Positions 42,900 through 50,328 of a stretch of DNA of 64,000 bases are shown piece by piece. Origin of the DNA: NAK82 sp036172345 (GTDB taxonomy: Bacteria > Chloroflexota > Anaerolineae > 4572-78 > NAK82); the NCBI GenBank assembly GCA_036172345.1, contig JASFBB010000180.1:13978-77977 (forward strand), given 5' to 3'. The position numbers and the translations under genes were made by a program. Numbering within the stretch: the first letter of the stretch is position 1; every line of letters begins with the position of its first letter. The notes under the pieces are model-generated. The model was not told the DNA's origin. It saw nothing but the letters and a program-made list of their open reading frames with translations, and searched no databases.

Positions 42900-43372
42900 C
42901 AGGGGAACTCGAAGGCCTCTTCCAAAGCTTTGAGTGCGTCGCGTACGCGATCGCCCTGAACGACGCATGTGATGGTGGACATCGAGGTGCTGATGGCCTT
43001 GATGTTGATGCCGCAGCGCCCCAGCGCAGCGAACATCTGTCCGGCAATGCCGGGCCGTTGGCGAAAGTCGGGGCCAAAGATGCTGACGGTGCCCACGTTG
43101 GTCTCGTGCACTACTTCCTTCGCCTGAACCTCGCGGCGCACATCCTGGAGCAGTTCCAGAACAGTCGCCAAATCCGGGTTGCTTACACAGAAGACCACAT
43201 GGTCATTCCCATCGTGATCGATAATCTGCACGACGAACGGAACGTTAATCCCATGCTCCCCCAGCGTCGAGAGGATTTTGCCCGCAATTCCCGGGCGGGA
43301 TGGCATTGCTAGGACACCCACCATCGCCAACCCAGAATTATGCATCATACCACCAATGCGCACTTTTTTCAC
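42896..43372 (-). CDS. Tandem ACT-domain protein (aspartate-kinase regulatory-type)
   Basis: 158 residues with two ACT repeats: residues ~15-85 (GLAMVGVLAMPSRPGIAGKI, HGINVPFVVQ) and ~95-158 (VGTVSIFGPDFRQRPGIAGQ, GINIKAISTSMSTITCVV). The second repeat resembles the regulatory C-terminus of aspartate kinase, but no kinase domain is attached. A lone ACT pair may sense an amino acid and act on a separate partner. GTG 43372 has GGGGAG seven bases upstream; ATG 43381 would touch that site. The stop overlaps that of chlD tail to tail. Confidence 0.8.
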   Translation of the reverse strand: MKKVRIGGMMHNSGLAMVGVLAMPSRPGIAGKILSTLGEHGINVPFVVQIIDHDGNDHVVFCVSNPDLATVLELLQDVRREVQAKEVVHETNVGTVSIFGPDFRQRPGIAGQMFAALGRCGINIKAISTSMSTITCVVQGDRVRDALKALEEAFEFPC

Positions 43373-43489
43373 ACGCTGCATCTCCCCAGGTATATTCAGC
43401 AAAGTGGCGAGCAGTGTACCACTGCTTGGGCTGAGATGCAAAGAGAGCGCAAAGCAAATCCTCTGCAGATGAGCGAAGGAGCCCCAGTG

Positions 43490-44998
43490 TCACAGCTGAT
43501 GGGTGATGGGCGCCACGGCCGGATAGACCGCGCGGTAGAGCGTGTATAGACGTTCATAACGCGCGGCACGTTCCGGATCGGGTTGATACGTGCGCGTAAG
43601 GTGCAACACCTGTGCCACCGCCTGTGCAGCGTCGGCATACATACCGGCACCCACACCAGCCAGCAAAGCGGCTCCCAGGCAGGCGGCTTCGGTAACCGCC
43701 GGTTTCACCACCGGAACGCCGAGAATATCCGCTTTGAGCTGCAGCCACAGCTCCGAACGCGCTCCGCCACCGATGGCGCGCAACTCGTTGATGGCCACAC
43801 CGCCCTGGCGGAGCAGGTCTAAGTTGATGCGCAGCTCGAACGTGAGGCCTTCTAGAATCGCCTTGGCCACATCACGCCGCGTTGTGCCGAATGTCAGACC
43901 CAACACAGCGCCTTTGGAGGCGATGTCCAACCACGGCGTGCCGCTGCCAGAAAGGTGGGGCAGGAAGAGGAGCTTTGAGGGCTCCGGGGAGGCATCCGCC
44001 AGCATCAGGTCATACGCGCTGCGCCCGCTCGCCTGCGCGCGTTGCAGCTCTCCCTCACAGAACGTGTCACGGTACCAACGCAACACCAGCCCACCGCTGT
44101 GATTGAGCACCATAGCCAGATAGAGACCCGGTACCACGTGCGCGTACACTGAAATGTTGCCCTTGCGCAGCACTTCGTTCAGCTGTGGTGCCGGCATAGC
44201 GATTTCGACCACCTCGGCAGTGCCGGTGGAGACCATCGCCAGGCCAGGTCGGGTCAGGCCGGCACCCAGCGCGCCGCATGCCTGGTCGTGACCGCCAGTC
44301 ACCACCAATGGTGGCTGCACCAGGCCCAGCTGGGTTGCCAGAGCGGGGTACATTTCACCGGCTGCCACGCCAGATGGTTGTACCGCCGCCAGGCGCTGCG
44401 CATCCAGTCCAATGGTGGTGAGGATGTGAGACGACCAGCGATCATCCAGCAAATCATAGAGCTGGGTGCGCGATGCCAGGCAGCGGCTGATGACTGCGCG
44501 GCCGCACATCTTATGGATGAGAAAGTCTTCGTAGAGCAGAAAACGACGCGCCTGTGACCATATCTCAGCTTCATGCTGTTTCAGCCACAACAGCTTGGGG
44601 AGCGTATTGATGGTGTGGATGGGCATGCCGGTGCGCTCAAACAAATACTCCGCACCGAAGGTGGTTGCCAGCCAACGGTTTTGCTCCTCGGTGCGCGTGT
44701 CCATGCCCAGAATAGCGGGGCGCAGGGCATTGCCTTGCGCATCCACCGGGATGACCGCCTCACCTTGCACCGATAGGCCGATGGCAGCAATCCGATTGAC
44801 CCCGGCGGCAGCGATCGCCGCGCGCATCGCATCCTGGGCGTGCCGCCAGACTGATTCGGCGTCTTGCTCTGCCCACATTGGCTGTGGAATATCCACCGGG
44901 TACTCACGAGCGGTGCTGGCAAGCACCGTGCCATCCTCTGTGAAGACAATGGCCCGGCAACCCGAGGTGCCGATATCCAGTCCCATCACGTGCCTCAT
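43490..44998 (-). CDS. FGGY-family carbohydrate kinase (xylulokinase/gluconokinase-like)
   Basis: 502 residues, normal FGGY size. GLDIGTSGCRAIVFTEDGTV is the phosphate-1 loop, TGGHDQACGALGAGL is in the middle, and GGGARSELWLQLKADILGVP with EAACLGAALLAGVG near the end is the adenosine site. FGGY kinases act on xylulose, gluconate, ribulose, glycerol or others. The next gene, three bases away, is a phosphosugar isomerase, so the pair likely handles one sugar. The substrate is unknown. Confidence 0.88.
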   Translation of the reverse strand: MRHVMGLDIGTSGCRAIVFTEDGTVLASTAREYPVDIPQPMWAEQDAESVWRHAQDAMRAAIAAAGVNRIAAIGLSVQGEAVIPVDAQGNALRPAILGMDTRTEEQNRWLATTFGAEYLFERTGMPIHTINTLPKLLWLKQHEAEIWSQARRFLLYEDFLIHKMCGRAVISRCLASRTQLYDLLDDRWSSHILTTIGLDAQRLAAVQPSGVAAGEMYPALATQLGLVQPPLVVTGGHDQACGALGAGLTRPGLAMVSTGTAEVVEIAMPAPQLNEVLRKGNISVYAHVVPGLYLAMVLNHSGGLVLRWYRDTFCEGELQRAQASGRSAYDLMLADASPEPSKLLFLPHLSGSGTPWLDIASKGAVLGLTFGTTRRDVAKAILEGLTFELRINLDLLRQGGVAINELRAIGGGARSELWLQLKADILGVPVVKPAVTEAACLGAALLAGVGAGMYADAAQAVAQVLHLTRTYQPDPERAARYERLYTLYRAVYPAVAPITHQL

Positions 44999-45001
44999 GA
45001 G

Positions 45002-45610
45002 CTATGTCCCCCTTTCTGCAGCGATACGCTTGCCCACCGCACCGCCCGGATGGGTTTCGCCGAATTGATCTCGGGTGTACCCGCGCAGATGCAACAGGGT
45101 CACACACAATGCATCGCCAAAAGCGCAGTTCACCAGTGAGCTGCCGGTGGCGATCATGCCATAAGGATCAACCTCGGCGGGCGCGCGGACGCACAACACT
45201 ACATCGCTCTGTTGGCCCAGGGTGGACTCAGGGCGTTCGGTTATAGCGATGACCTTTGCCCCACGCCGCCTGGCGATGGACGCCAGGAAGTTCACTTCGG
45301 CGGTTTCGCCGCCCTTGGAAAGGACAATTAAGACATCTCGAGCGGTGACCGCACCGGAAAGCCCATGTTGGCTGTCGCCGGGATGGATGAACAATGCCGG
45401 CGTGCCACAACACGACAACAGATGGGCTAGACGGGCACCCACTGCGTGGGAAGTGCCCGATCCAGCGACCAACACATGCCCCTCGCATGCAAGGAGCATC
45501 TCCACAGCCTTGATAAAATCGGGGCCGATCTGATCGACCAGGTTCGCTACCGCTTGACTTTCACGTTCGATCACAGAACGCGCGGTGTGTAGAATTTCTT
45601 CGGGGGTCAT
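45002..45610 (-). CDS. SIS-domain phosphosugar isomerase (KpsF/GutQ or phosphohexuloisomerase-like)
   Basis: 202 residues, one SIS domain and no CBS pair. VLVAGSGTSHAVGARLAHLL, HPGDSQHGLSGAVTARDVLI, LSKGGETAEVNFLASIARRR and GKRIAAERG-type end match the arabinose-5-P isomerase / GutQ group. ATG 45610 has AGGTGAT three bases upstream. It forms an operon with the FGGY kinase. Because an SrlD-like dehydrogenase is encoded at 30.7 kb, a sugar-alcohol route is conceivable, but distance argues against a single regulon. Confidence 0.83.
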   Translation of the reverse strand: MTPEEILHTARSVIERESQAVANLVDQIGPDFIKAVEMLLACEGHVLVAGSGTSHAVGARLAHLLSCCGTPALFIHPGDSQHGLSGAVTARDVLIVLSKGGETAEVNFLASIARRRGAKVIAITERPESTLGQQSDVVLCVRAPAEVDPYGMIATGSSLVNCAFGDALCVTLLHLRGYTRDQFGETHPGGAVGKRIAAERGT

Positions 45611-45751
45611 AGGATCACCTGTCTCATTAAACTGGGGAATGGGCCTTGCTATCCTGTGCAAATTGTTGTCCCAATGTTCATGGGTGCACATTTGTTCAGC
45701 TCCATAATAGACCGTTCGCCCGACTTTGTCAATTTTTGCCCCTAGAAGGTA

Positions 45752-45780
45752 TTGACAAATAGTCTATAGTATGATATACT
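45752..45780 (+). promoter_or_regulatory. Consensus promoter of the PadR-ferredoxin cluster
   Basis: TTGACA (45752-45757), exactly 17 bases, TATACT (45775-45780). One mismatch from the sigma70 consensus. The overlapping palindrome suggests repression by PadR. Confidence 0.85.
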
Positions 45781-45784
45781 ATAG
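45764..45784. promoter_or_regulatory. 21-bp palindromic operator overlapping the -10 box
   Basis: CTATAGTAT (45764-45772), GAT, ATACTATAG (45776-45784): a perfect 9-bp inverted repeat covering the -10 box and the start of transcription. Position and symmetry are as expected for a PadR dimer site. Confidence 0.75.
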
Positions 45785-45810
45785 AAGAAGAACAAATAGG
45801 AGACAGATGT

Positions 45811-46200
45811 ATGCCTTGGGGAGGAAGAGGTTTTGGGCGCCGCAAGCGCATCATCAGCTTTCTGCAGCCATGTTTGCTGGTGTTATTGCGACGTGACCAG
45901 GCGCACGGCTACAGCCTATTAAGTGACTTGGCTGAGTTCGGTTTCGACCCAGAATTTCTGGATCCCAGCCTGGTGTACCGGGCGCTGCGCGAAATGGAGA
46001 TGACGGGCTTGGTGACCTCGGAATGGTCGGACGAGAGCTTGGGGCCGCGACGACGCGTCTACCGTGTCACCCCGGTCGGCGAGCAATATCTGGCCCAATG
46101 GATTGCCGATCTGCGCCAGACGCGCCGCGAGATCGACGCTTTGCTGGCAGCTTATGATGCGACACCCCGTCCGGGAAGCTCACAGGAGGAGAATGAGTGA
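45811..46200 (+). CDS. PadR-family transcriptional regulator
   Basis: 129 residues. After a short basic start (WGGRGFGRRKR) comes the winged helix: LLRRDQAHGYSLLSDLAEFG, DPSLVYRALREMEMTGLVTS, and wing LGPRRRVYRVTPVGEQYLAQW. A C-terminal helix (QTRREIDALLAAYD) serves dimerisation. PadR proteins repress their own operon until an effector binds. AGGAGA lies 8 bases before the ATG. The stop overlaps the GTG of the ferredoxin gene. It appears to control the whole 45.8-50.3 kb cluster. Confidence 0.9.
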   Translation: MPWGGRGFGRRKRIISFLQPCLLVLLRRDQAHGYSLLSDLAEFGFDPEFLDPSLVYRALREMEMTGLVTSEWSDESLGPRRRVYRVTPVGEQYLAQWIADLRQTRREIDALLAAYDATPRPGSSQEENE

Positions 46201-46661
46201 TCCAGATCGACGAGCAGCTGTGCACCGGTTGTGGCACCTGCGTGGATGGATGCCCACAGGGGGCCATCTCGCTGGATGGTGGAGTGGCTGTGTGGTCAGC
46301 TGAGCGATGCAATGGCTGTGGCGTCTGTGTGGACGCTTGTCCGCAGAGGGCTATCCTGCTGGTGGAAACGGTGGCGCCGGAAGCAGAAACAGTCATGAAA
46401 CAGCCCGCGCTTCGTGCTCCCACTACGATGGTGACGGCACCGGCGGCTCCGTTAGCGGCGCCTCGCCCCACATCGCTCTGGCCGTTGATGGGCTCATTCC
46501 TGCGCTGGGCCGGTATGGAGCTGGCGCCGCGACTGGCCGACGTTGCGCTGAAGGTGTGGAGTCGTCGTACGGCGGGTGGTAAGTTGTCCCGTGCCCAAGG
46601 GCGCGGCACCGTATTCACAGGCCGCCCGTGGCGCCACCGTCATCGCCAGAGAGGGCGCTAA
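46197..46661 (+). CDS. 2x[4Fe-4S] ferredoxin with basic C-terminal extension
   Basis: 154 residues. Residues 1-56 hold two canonical clusters: CTGCGTCVDGCPQ and CNGCGVCVDACPQ. The rest (~60-154) is Ala/Pro-rich then contains a possible amphipathic stretch (WPLMGSFLRWAGMELAPRL) and ends in Arg-rich sequence. The tail may bind a membrane or partner; no domain was recognised there. GTG 46197 overlaps the PadR stop by four bases, so the two are translationally coupled. Confidence 0.85.
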   Translation: MIQIDEQLCTGCGTCVDGCPQGAISLDGGVAVWSAERCNGCGVCVDACPQRAILLVETVAPEAETVMKQPALRAPTTMVTAPAAPLAAPRPTSLWPLMGSFLRWAGMELAPRLADVALKVWSRRTAGGKLSRAQGRGTVFTGRPWRHRHRQRGR

Positions 46662-46774
46662 TGGGACAGCCCATCGCCGGTTTCAGGTGTGTCACACGGG
46701 TGGGTCAAGGCGATGGAATAAGGGTGCCATTATGAAGGTTCATTTATCATCTTTAAGGAAAGGAGGTGAATGAG

Positions 46775-47119
46775 ATGCCACGTGGAGACCGCACGGGGCC
46801 ATGGGGCGCAGGGCCTATGACAGGTCGGCGTGCCGGTTACTGCGCCGGTTACCCGGTGCCCGGCTATATGAACCCAGTAGCTGGCTTCGGCCCGCGATGG
46901 GGTTACGGCTATGGCTTTGGTGGATGCGGCTGGCGCCACTGGTTCTACGCCACCGGACTGCCGGGCTGGGTGCGTTTCGGCGGCGCTTGGCCGGTGCCGC
47001 CCTACGCGCCGACGATGACGCGCGAACAGGAGCTGGAATGGCTTAAGGCGCACGTCGAGAACTTGCAAAAGGCGCTGGAACAGGCTAATGAGCGCATTGC
47101 CGAGCTGGAGCAAAAGTAA
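46775..47119 (+). CDS. DUF5320-like Gly/aromatic-rich small protein with C-terminal coiled coil
   Basis: 114 residues. It begins MPRGDRTGPWGAGPMTGRRA, GYCAGYP, the hallmark of DUF5320 proteins, followed by Gly/Tyr/Trp-rich sequence. Residues ~80-114 (REQELEWLKAHVENLQKALE, QANERIAELEQK) form a coiled coil. Family function is unknown, but members recur beside NifX and MinD-ferredoxin genes in anaerobes. AGGAGG lies eight bases before the ATG. It is the third gene of the PadR cluster. Confidence 0.8.
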   Translation: MPRGDRTGPWGAGPMTGRRAGYCAGYPVPGYMNPVAGFGPRWGYGYGFGGCGWRHWFYATGLPGWVRFGGAWPVPPYAPTMTREQELEWLKAHVENLQKALEQANERIAELEQK

Positions 47120-47205
47120 CCGGCCATTGTGGTGTGGGCGGTGTGTATTCGCTGCCCACACCATCACCTTCATTAACATTTGAGATTCGGAGGTAACAAG
47201 TAACG

Positions 47206-47583
47206 ATGCGTATTGCCATTGCGGCGGAGAACGATAATGGGCTAGACAGTCCGGTCAGCCCTCATTTTGGTCATGCCGCTTATTTTGTGCTGGTGGATAC
47301 AGAAGGTAGCAAGATCAAGTCGGTCAGCACTGTCGCCAACCCCTTCTGTGGCAGCCGCGGCTGTGGTGCGGTGGGGAAGTTTGTTGCCGAACAGGGTGCC
47401 CAGGTAATGTTGGTGGGCGGTATGGGTCGGCGTGCTATGCAAGCGCTTCAAAACATGGGTATTGAAGCGGCCACCGGCGCGGCTGGGAACGTGCGTGAGG
47501 CAGTGCAGCAGTACCTCAACGGGGGGCTGCGGGGTGCAACGCCTTGTTTAGAAGAGGGATCTCATGGCGGATGCCATGCCTGA
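47206..47583 (+). CDS. NifX/NifB-type dinitrogenase iron-molybdenum cofactor biosynthesis domain protein (1)
   Basis: 125 residues. MRIAIAAENDNGLDSPVSPH, FGHAAYFVLVD, CGSRGCGAVGKFVAEQGAQV and GGMGRRAMQALQNMGIEAAT fit the NifX/NafY/NifB-C domain (COG1433), which carries Fe-S or Fe-Mo cofactor precursors. A Cys pair (NPFCGSRGC) and a C-terminal CLEEGSHGGCHA with two Cys and two His may bind a metal or cluster. No nitrogenase genes are in the window, so a role in another cofactor is likely. Confidence 0.87.
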   Translation: MRIAIAAENDNGLDSPVSPHFGHAAYFVLVDTEGSKIKSVSTVANPFCGSRGCGAVGKFVAEQGAQVMLVGGMGRRAMQALQNMGIEAATGAAGNVREAVQQYLNGGLRGATPCLEEGSHGGCHA

Positions 47584-47621
47584 GATGGTCATAGCGGCAA
47601 TTTACTTCAGGAGGTGAAGAT

Positions 47622-47825
47622 ATGGGACGTGGAGGTGGTAGCGGTCAAGGTGGTTATGGTCCGGGTGGCGGCCGTGGTCAAGGGCGCCGCGGCGGACCCA
47701 AAGCCGGTGGGCCAGGTGGCTACTGCGTTTGCCCCAAGTGCGGGCATCGCGTCGAACACCAGGTGGGACAACCGTGCTACGAGTTGAAGTGTCCCAAGTG
47801 TGGGACGCAAATGGTCCGCGAGTAG
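47622..47825 (+). CDS. Small Gly-rich zinc-ribbon protein
   Basis: 67 residues. The first ~33 are Gly/Arg-rich (GRGGGSGQGGYGPGGG). A zinc ribbon follows: CVCPKCGH, then CYELKCPKCGTQMVRE, two CPKCG knuckles. AGGAGGTG precedes the ATG. Such small ribbons accompany NifX-type genes in anaerobic clusters; the partner is unknown. Confidence 0.8.
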   Translation: MGRGGGSGQGGYGPGGGRGQGRRGGPKAGGPGGYCVCPKCGHRVEHQVGQPCYELKCPKCGTQMVRE

Positions 47826-47862
47826 CAACCGACAAATCACAAGCAAAACATCGAGGGAACCC

Positions 47863-48249
47863 ATGCGAATAGCAATCACTAGTAGTGGAGCTGACTTGGA
47901 AGCGCCGTTCGACCCGCGCTTTGGGCGGGCAGCCTATTTCATCATTTTTGACCAAGAGACGGGCACGTGGCAGTCCCACGCAAATCCGGCAATGGACGCA
48001 CCTGGTGGCGCCGGAGTGCAAGCGGCTCAGTTCATAGCCAACCAGGGTGTTGCTGCGGTTATCAGCGGCGACTTTGGTCCGAACGCCTACCGTGCCCTTA
48101 GCGCGGCCGGACTGGCGATGTACCTGTCGCCCCGTGGTGAGATACCTTCCGTGCGCCAACTGCTGGAGCAGTATCGTGCCGGCAATCTGGAGCTGGTGGT
48201 GAGTCCTGCTCAGCGCGGGCGTCATAGCTCGACGATGGAAAACCGGTAA
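47863..48249 (+). CDS. NifX/NifB-type dinitrogenase iron-molybdenum cofactor biosynthesis domain protein (2)
   Basis: 128 residues. MRIAITSSGADLEAPFDPRF, GRAAYFIIFDQETG, GGAGVQAAQFIANQGVAAVI and GDFGPNAYRALSAAGLAMYL show the same fold as the first copy but without the Cys motifs. It may work as a partner or scaffold to copy 1. The stop overlaps the start of the first MinD-ferredoxin gene (TAATG). Confidence 0.85.
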   Translation: MRIAITSSGADLEAPFDPRFGRAAYFIIFDQETGTWQSHANPAMDAPGGAGVQAAQFIANQGVAAVISGDFGPNAYRALSAAGLAMYLSPRGEIPSVRQLLEQYRAGNLELVVSPAQRGRHSSTMENR

Positions 48250-49136
48250 TGCGTATCGCAGTCGCCAGCGGCAAGGGGGGCACGGGCAAGACCACTGTCG
48301 CCACCAGCCTGGCACTGGCGGTGGCTGACAGGTCGGTACTATTTCTGGACTGCGATGTGGAGGCACCCAACGCGCACCTGATACTGAAACCCGATCTCGT
48401 CCTGCGTCAACCCGTGCACCGCCTCGTCCCGCGCGTGGACGAAGTGCGGTGCACGGGTTGCGGTCGTTGTGCCGAGGTGTGTCGCTATCACGCCATAGCG
48501 GTGGTAGGCAGTAAGGTGCTGGTCTTCCCCGAACTATGTCACGGTTGCGGCAGCTGCGTAGCGAACTGCCCGGAGGCAGCGCTCAGCGAATGGGGGAGAC
48601 CGCTGGGTGTGCTTGAGGCAGGTAGCACGCCGACGGGGATCACGTTCGCTCGTGGAGTGCTTGAGATCGGTGAACCAAGTGCATCACCAGTGATCCGGCA
48701 GCTGAAGAAGTGGGCGGTCACGCCAGAGGTATGTCCCCATGGATTCACATCGGAAGCGATTGAAATCCACGATGCACCGCCTGGGACCTCCTGCCCGGTA
48801 GTCGAAACGCTGCGCGGGGTCGAGTTCGCGTTGCTAGTGAGCGAGCCGACCCCCTTCGGTTTGCATGACCTGCGCCTGATCGTGGAGCTGGTCCGTGAGA
48901 TGAACATCCCGGCCGGTGTTGTTGTTAACCGCGACATGGCAAGTGATGGAGCGTTGGAACGTTTCTGCACAGATGCCAATTTGGCGATCTTAATGCGCAT
49001 CCCCATGGAACGTGACATCGGCCAAGCGCTCGCTGCCGGGGAGTCGTTGATCGCAGTGCGACCTGAATATACAGTAGCGCTTCGCAACCTGTTTGAGCGT
49101 ATCCAACAGATTGAGCCGAGGAGCATTTTGGTATGA
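48249..49136 (+). CDS. MinD-superfamily P-loop ATPase with inserted ferredoxin domain (1)
   Basis: 295 residues. The deviant Walker A SGKGGTGKTT is at residues 7-16 and FLDCDVEAPNAHL follows. An inserted 2x[4Fe-4S] domain lies at ~65-110 (CTGCGRCAEVCRYHA; CHGCGSCVANCPEAA). DAPPGTSCPVVETL (~175) is the switch II region, where NifH/MinD proteins have DxPPG. COG1149-type proteins hydrolyse ATP and probably transfer electrons or Fe-S clusters, but no activity is established. Overlaps both neighbours by a few bases. Confidence 0.9.
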   Translation: MRIAVASGKGGTGKTTVATSLALAVADRSVLFLDCDVEAPNAHLILKPDLVLRQPVHRLVPRVDEVRCTGCGRCAEVCRYHAIAVVGSKVLVFPELCHGCGSCVANCPEAALSEWGRPLGVLEAGSTPTGITFARGVLEIGEPSASPVIRQLKKWAVTPEVCPHGFTSEAIEIHDAPPGTSCPVVETLRGVEFALLVSEPTPFGLHDLRLIVELVREMNIPAGVVVNRDMASDGALERFCTDANLAILMRIPMERDIGQALAAGESLIAVRPEYTVALRNLFERIQQIEPRSILV

Positions 49137-50059
49137 AACAGGTGGTGATTCTCAGCGGCAAGGGTGGCACCGGCAAGACGAGCTTGGTGGCTGCCTTTGC
49201 CCATCTGGCGACCACCGATCACCGCTCCGATGGCTCTTCAGCTAGGCAAATACGCCTTGTGCTGGTGGACGCCGATGTGGACGCGTCCAATCTCGAGCTC
49301 GTTCTGCAACCCAAGCGATTGGAGGTACACGATTTTATCGGCAGTGAACTGGCAGTAGTCGATCCAACTCTGTGTTCGGGCTGTGGCATATGCGAAACAA
49401 CCTGTCGCTTTGATGCCATCTCGGTCCCTGCAACAGCCGAGGAGGTACACGCGGAGGTGGACGAATTTGCATGCGAGGGATGCGCGGCGTGCGCGTATGT
49501 CTGTCCTCAACAAGCGATCCAGATGCAGCCTCAAATAGCGGGGCAATGGTTTCGCTCGGCGACGCCATATGGGCCGCTGTTTCACGCCGCATTGCGACCT
49601 GGAGCGGAGAATTCCGGTAAGCTGGTCACTCTGGTGAAACAAATGGCACGTCTGCTCGCTTTGGATGCGCAATATCCGCTTGTGTTGGTAGATGGGCCAC
49701 CAGGCATTGGCTGCCCGGTCATCAGTGCAGCCGCCGGTGCCGATTTGGCGTTGATCGTCGCTGAGCCGAGCGTGGCGGGTTTGCACGACTTGGAACGCGC
49801 CTGGAGTGTAGCCCATCATTTTGGCATCTCCACTGTTGTCGCTATCAATAAAGCGGACATCTATCCCCAGGGCACTCACCAGATCGAACGCTTTTGTCGG
49901 GAAAAGGGGATTCCACTTCTGGGAACAATCCCCTTTGACATGGCAGTGACCCATATGATGGCCAACGGGCGACCGGTGACAACTGTGAATTGCCCGGCAT
50001 CTCAGGCGATCTCTGCAATTTGGGATCGGGTGTTGGACCAGCTAGGAAATCTAGAGTGA
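49133..50059 (+). CDS. MinD-superfamily P-loop ATPase with inserted ferredoxin domain (2)
   Basis: 308 residues. It has the same layout as the preceding gene: SGKGGTGKTSLVAAF near the start, VLVDADVDASNLEL, clusters CSGCGICETTCRFDA and CEGCAACAYVCPQQA, and DGPPGIGCPVIS. The two are tandem paralogues that probably form a heterodimer. ATG overlaps the previous stop (ATGA), a sign of equal expression. The small frame that follows begins at its stop codon. Confidence 0.9.
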   Translation: MKQVVILSGKGGTGKTSLVAAFAHLATTDHRSDGSSARQIRLVLVDADVDASNLELVLQPKRLEVHDFIGSELAVVDPTLCSGCGICETTCRFDAISVPATAEEVHAEVDEFACEGCAACAYVCPQQAIQMQPQIAGQWFRSATPYGPLFHAALRPGAENSGKLVTLVKQMARLLALDAQYPLVLVDGPPGIGCPVISAAAGADLALIVAEPSVAGLHDLERAWSVAHHFGISTVVAINKADIYPQGTHQIERFCREKGIPLLGTIPFDMAVTHMMANGRPVTTVNCPASQAISAIWDRVLDQLGNLE

Positions 50060-50328
50060 TGCAAAGCACACACCTGGCATGGGTTGGTACTCCCGTTGTA
50101 GTAGGCGTATTCATAAAATGGAGAAAATGGGGGGTCCTTAGCAGGAGAAAGAAGGTCTGGTCACTAATTGAAGACTTGATGGCACGAGGACAGATCGTCG
50201 CGGTGGATTATGCAGGCCATCGTTATTGCTTGAGAATCTCAGGCTGCTTAGGAGACAATCTGCTCATATGGGAGGCGGCTGTGCTCAGCCGCACTCGCCT
50301 AGTACGATCGTGCACCCATGAAAAGTGA
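50059..50328 (+). CDS. Hypothetical small protein
   Basis: 89 residues if started at ATG 50059, which overlaps the stop of the MinD-type gene (TGATG). RRKKVWSLIEDLMARGQIVA and VDYAGHRYCLRISGCLGDN read like a compact alpha/beta protein, but no family was recognised. It overlaps the next gene's start by 11 bases. It may be the last cistron of the cluster or a chance frame. Confidence 0.35.
   Translation: MQSTHLAWVGTPVVVGVFIKWRKWGVLSRRKKVWSLIEDLMARGQIVAVDYAGHRYCLRISGCLGDNLLIWEAAVLSRTRLVRSCTHEK

Noticed and set aside
47206..48249. Nitrogenase cofactor cluster
   Set aside because: NifX-type domains alone do not indicate nitrogen fixation; no nifHDK, nifE/N or nifB radical SAM gene is visible.
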